A stretch of DNA of 6,892 bases from JBNLAN01 sp050302175 (GTDB taxonomy: Bacteria; Pseudomonadota; Zetaproteobacteria; Mariprofundales; Mariprofundaceae): contig JBNLAN010000012.1 in the NCBI GenBank assembly GCA_050302175.1, forward strand, positions 1 to 6,892, written 5' to 3'. Positions 5,334 to 6,892 of the stretch are shown here, in pieces. Numbering within the stretch: the first letter of the stretch is position 1; the number at the start of each line of letters is the position of its first letter. The notes beneath the pieces are model-generated. The model was given only the letters and a program-made list of their open reading frames with translations. It searched no databases and had not been told where the DNA came from. The translations under genes and the position numbers were made by a program.

Positions 5334-6032
5334 CTACCGCACCGGGGACCACTCGTGGTTTTCAAGACCATTGACCAGGTTGTTCACCGATTCGGTGATG
5401 GCGAGGTTCAGCACCTTGCCGTTCAGGGTGGCGTCGTAACCGGCAGTGCTGCCGAAGCCGACCACCTCCCGGTTGCTGAGCTGGTATTCGCCTGCGCCTT
5501 GCGCCGAGTAGATCACTTCGGAGGTGGTAACGTCCACGATATTGAGCATCACCTTCGCATAGGCAACCTGCTGTTTACCGGAGCCGAAGATACCGAAAAG
5601 CTGACGGTCGCCTGTGGTTTTGCGTCCGAATTCGGTCACATCGCCGGTGATGGCCACCTGCGCGCCTTTAAGCTGCTGCTTCACGCCGCGCATGCCAGCT
5701 TCACGGGTGATCTCTTCCATATTATCGCGATCCACCAGCGTGAAACGGTTGCTCTGCTGCAGGTGGGTTTTCAGGATGGTCTTGGCCTGGCTGCCGAGTC
5801 TGTCGGTGCCGTTGGAGAAGAGCCCCTGCATATAGGTGGAGCGGTTCTGGAATTTTCCGATCACGATCACGTATTTCTCGCCGTGGTAGACAGTGCCGTG
5901 CGATGCCACCGTTTCGGTTTTCATGGCATGGTGCGACTCTTTGGCTGCGCAGCCGGTCAGGGCAAAGAGAATGAGCGCGGTTGCCGCCCAGGCCGTCAGG
6001 TTCAAGCAGGATATATTCTTGTTTCGGTCCAT
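5334..6032 (-). CDS. CsgG/HfaB-family outer-membrane lipoprotein
   Basis: The 232-residue product has a lipoprotein signal ending LTGC (Cys28, followed by Ala, favouring outer-membrane sorting). The CsgG/HfaB pattern follows: YVIVIGKFQNRSTY, RLGSQAKTILKTHLQQSNRFTLVDRDNMEEI, a QVAITGDVTEFG strand, VAYAKVMLNIVDVTTSEVIYS, and a final helix NLAITESVNNLVNGL. CsgG itself forms a nine-fold pore exporting curli subunits; HfaB anchors holdfast proteins. This one is shorter than E. coli CsgG (277), and its two likely beta-hairpin regions (about 150-170 and 190-210) look compressed, so pore formation is possible but not shown. GGGAGA (plus 6038-6043) lies 5 bases before the ATG. It heads an operon with DUF4810 and DUF799; no csgA, B, E or F lies in the window. 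Confidence 0.9.
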   Translation of the reverse strand: MDRNKNISCLNLTAWAATALILFALTGCAAKESHHAMKTETVASHGTVYHGEKYVIVIGKFQNRSTYMQGLFSNGTDRLGSQAKTILKTHLQQSNRFTLVDRDNMEEITREAGMRGVKQQLKGAQVAITGDVTEFGRKTTGDRQLFGIFGSGKQQVAYAKVMLNIVDVTTSEVIYSAQGAGEYQLSNREVVGFGSTAGYDATLNGKVLNLAITESVNNLVNGLENHEWSPVR

Positions 6033-6041
6033 ATGCTTCTC

Positions 6042-6056
6042 CCATCAATTTGATGG
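6042..6056. promoter_or_regulatory. Perfect 15-bp palindrome at the start of the CsgG-like operon
   Basis: CCATCAA-T-TTGATGG is a perfect 7+1+7 inverted repeat. The pairing can continue for three more bases (TCT/AGA) if one C is bulged. It lies 10 bases from the ATG of the CsgG-like gene, overlaps the first two bases of its Shine-Dalgarno, and sits directly downstream of a good -10 box, so it would span the transcription start. That position fits a repressor operator, or a hairpin limiting ribosome access. The regulator is unknown. Confidence 0.55.
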
Positions 6057-6060
6057 AGAC

Positions 6061-6066
6061 AATATA
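6061..6066 (-). promoter_or_regulatory. Possible -10 box for the CsgG-like operon
   Basis: On the minus strand this reads TATATT (5 of 6 to TATAAT), which would start transcription near 6054 with a leader of about 22 bases. The -35 region (TTCCCC at a 16-base spacer) is poor, which would suit an activator-dependent promoter. A short CCGGG-GAAG-CCCGG hairpin (6081-6094) overlaps that -35 area. Confidence 0.4.
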
Positions 6067-6126
6067 CATGGAACAGTGCTCCGGGGAAGCCCGGTTGTGC
6101 GTAGTTATCGTGCAATGGATGATGTA

Positions 6127-6142
6127 TGAAAAAAGGGGGCCA
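6127..6142 (-). promoter_or_regulatory. Weak sigma-54-like match facing the CsgG-like operon
   Basis: On the minus strand TGGCCC, five bases, then TTTCA approximates TGGCAC-N5-TTGCA with the correct spacing and 9 of 11 specified bases. However, the nearly invariant G of the -12 GC is a T, so it may be non-functional. It would start transcription about 80 bases before the ATG of the CsgG-like gene. Confidence 0.2.
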
Positions 6143-6240
6143 GCCATCCCTGTTTTGTTCGTGTCAGTTTGTTGCGCTATCCGGAAACCTCACAAATAAA
6201 TGCTGGTAATTGGTTGTTTTCCATCACGTGCATTTTTGTC

Positions 6241-6256
6241 TGTAGATATTCGTACA
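6241..6256 (+). promoter_or_regulatory. NifA upstream activator site (TGT-N10-ACA)
   Basis: TGT (6241-6243), ten bases, then ACA (6254-6256) matches the NifA binding consensus exactly. Its centre is about 117 bases upstream of the -24 element of nifH, within the usual range for an enhancer that loops to sigma-54 polymerase. A degenerate second half-site pair, TGT-N10-ACG, lies at 6260-6275. Confidence 0.75.
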
Positions 6257-6272
6257 ATTTGTAAGCCCTTTT

Positions 6273-6295
6273 ACGACAATGGTCATTTTTGTCGT
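6273..6295. repeat. ACGACAA / TTGTCGT inverted repeat upstream of nifH
   Basis: ACGACAA (6273-6279) and TTGTCGT (6289-6295) are exact reverse complements with a 9-base spacer. The TGTCG arm recurs at 6298-6302. It lies between the NifA site and the promoter and could be an additional regulator site, or a chance repeat. Confidence 0.45.
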
Positions 6296-6363
6296 GTTTG
6301 TCGCATGCCAGGGTTCTTTGAAAAATCAAATAAAAACAATGTCTTATGGAACTATTTTTTGTT

Positions 6364-6380
6364 TGGCACCGCCCTTGCCA
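6364..6380 (+). promoter_or_regulatory. Sigma-54 (-24/-12) promoter of nifH
   Basis: TGGCAC (6364-6369), five bases, then TTGCC (6375-6379) matches the RpoN consensus TGGCAC-N5-TTGC exactly, including the key GG and GC pairs. Transcription would start near 6389, giving a leader of about 30 bases. Together with the upstream NifA site this is the classical arrangement for nitrogen-fixation control. Confidence 0.95.
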
Positions 6381-6419
6381 TAGGAGGGTCAGCGCAACAC
6401 CAAACAAAGGAGATTTAAA

Positions 6420-6892
6420 ATGGCGTTAAGACAAGCAGCAATTTATGGCAAGGGCGGTATCGGTAAATCCACTACCACCCAGAACCTCGTCGCCGCTCTG
6501 GCGGAGATGGGTAAAAAAGTAATGATCGTCGGTTGTGACCCGAAAGCGGACTCAACCCGTCTGATTCTGCACTCAAAAGCACAGAACACAATCATGGAAA
6601 TGGCCGCCGAGGCGGGCACCGTGGAAGACCTCGAACTTGAAGATGTATTGAAAGCCGGTTACGGCGATATCAAATGCGTCGAGTCCGGCGGTCCTGAGCC
6701 GGGCGTTGGCTGTGCCGGCCGTGGCGTGATCACCGCGATTAACTTTCTGGAAGAAGAGGGCGCATATGAAGAAGACCTCGACTTCGTATTCTACGACGTA
6801 CTGGGCGACGTGGTTTGTGGCGGATTCGCTATGCCGATTCGTGAAAACAAAGCACAGGAGATCTACATCGTATGTTCCGGTGAGATGATGGC
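6420..6892 (+). CDS. nifH: Nitrogenase iron protein NifH (partial, N-terminal 157 residues)
   Basis: NifH is the ATP-driven reductase that passes electrons to the MoFe protein; it is also needed for cofactor assembly. The ATG at 6420 follows AAAGGAGA (6406-6413) by 6 bases, and the frame stays open to the window edge. Visible motifs are the P-loop GKGGIGKST (10-18), VGCDPKADSTRL (switch I region), and the two Cys ligands of the dimer-bridging 4Fe-4S cluster: Cys98 in GVGCAGRGV and Cys133 in DVVCGGFAMP. Arg101 in CAGRGV is the residue ADP-ribosylated by DraT in organisms that have it. YDVLGDVVCGG is switch II. The match to Azotobacter-type NifH is very close by eye (for example the EMAAEAGTVEDLELEDVLKAG stretch, at 60-80). 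Residue 6 is Ala where Azotobacter has Cys, a variable position. nifD and nifK are expected beyond the edge. Confidence 0.98.
   Translation, partial: MALRQAAIYGKGGIGKSTTTQNLVAALAEMGKKVMIVGCDPKADSTRLILHSKAQNTIMEMAAEAGTVEDLELEDVLKAGYGDIKCVESGGPEPGVGCAGRGVITAINFLEEEGAYEEDLDFVFYDVLGDVVCGGFAMPIRENKAQEIYIVCSGEMM

Larger units (their letters stand above)
6033..6419. other. Divergent intergenic region between the CsgG-like operon and nifH
   Basis: This 387-base non-coding stretch separates two divergent transcription units. From left to right it holds the operon's palindrome and -10, a weak leftward sigma-54-like match, about 95 bases (6143-6236) in which I see nothing clear, the NifA-type site, a TTGTCGT inverted repeat, an A-rich tract (6318-6340) that could be bent or bound by IHF although no full IHF consensus fits, and then the nifH sigma-54 promoter and ribosome site. 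I see no plausible small gene in it. Confidence 0.8.

Noticed and set aside
4948..5352. 134-codon minus-strand frame overlapping the DUF4810 gene
   Set aside because: Arg/Pro/Cys-rich shifted frame; the DUF4810 frame has a lipobox and conserved motifs despite its TTG start.
5355..6053. 232-codon plus-strand frame opposite the CsgG-like gene
   Set aside because: Antisense shadow; His/Val-rich product with no motif, while the minus strand encodes a recognisable lipoprotein.
6127..6155. Possible terminator (A-run, GGGGGCC, CCC, T-rich) in the nifH upstream region
   Set aside because: The arms pair for only four bases with a long loop, and no gene ends there on either strand.
6316..6345. IHF site upstream of the nifH promoter (AATCAA at 6324-6329)
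   Set aside because: The TTR half of WATCAANNNNTTR is missing; the tract is merely A-rich.
1..6892. CRISPR arrays, tRNA or rRNA genes, transposases
   Set aside because: No regularly spaced repeats, cloverleaf-like signals or transposase motifs seen on either strand.

Overview
This window looks like chromosomal DNA of a free-living, nitrogen-fixing proteobacterium. The right edge carries the start of nifH with a textbook sigma-54 (-24/-12) promoter and a NifA-type TGT-N10-ACA site. The NifH N-terminal half reads like the gamma/beta-proteobacterial (Azotobacter-like) type. The moderately GC-rich coding style and the many exported proteins and lipoproteins point to a Gram-negative cell. I cannot name the genus from the sequence alone.

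Layout, left to right. (1) Positions 1-168: the C-terminal end of a DUF4399 protein. (2) Positions 179-250: a minus-strand remnant of a second thioredoxin-like gene, of which only the C-terminal end survives. (3) Positions 399-1358: a visibly AT-richer gene for an exported protein of unknown family, sitting between the remnant and an intact paralogue. (4) Positions 1453-2618, minus strand: a two-gene unit, msrA then a thioredoxin-like gene. Both have signal peptides and together form a likely periplasmic methionine-sulfoxide repair pair. (5) Position 2740 onward, plus strand: a hemolysin III/PAQR-type membrane protein, a cold-shock protein with a long leader and a strong terminator, and a DUF3775 gene. 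(6) Positions 4301-6032, minus strand: a tightly packed three-gene lipoprotein operon, CsgG/HfaB-like, then DUF4810, then DUF799 (GNA1162-like). (7) Positions 6033-6419: a divergent control region. (8) Position 6420 to the edge: nifH.

How the parts may work together. MsrA and the thioredoxin-like protein are probably an enzyme and its reductant. The CsgG/DUF4810/DUF799 set is a recurrent outer-membrane lipoprotein trio, but no curli subunit or curli accessory gene lies here, so its cargo or role is open. The divergent region between this operon and nifH holds one clear NifA-type site roughly midway between the strong nifH sigma-54 promoter and a much weaker sigma-54-like match facing the lipoprotein operon. 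It also holds a perfect 15-bp palindrome over the operon's probable transcription start.

Nothing here is a clearly new system. The best leads are the unknown AT-rich exported protein inserted beside a broken thioredoxin copy, and the curli-less CsgG operon with its palindromic control site next to nifH.
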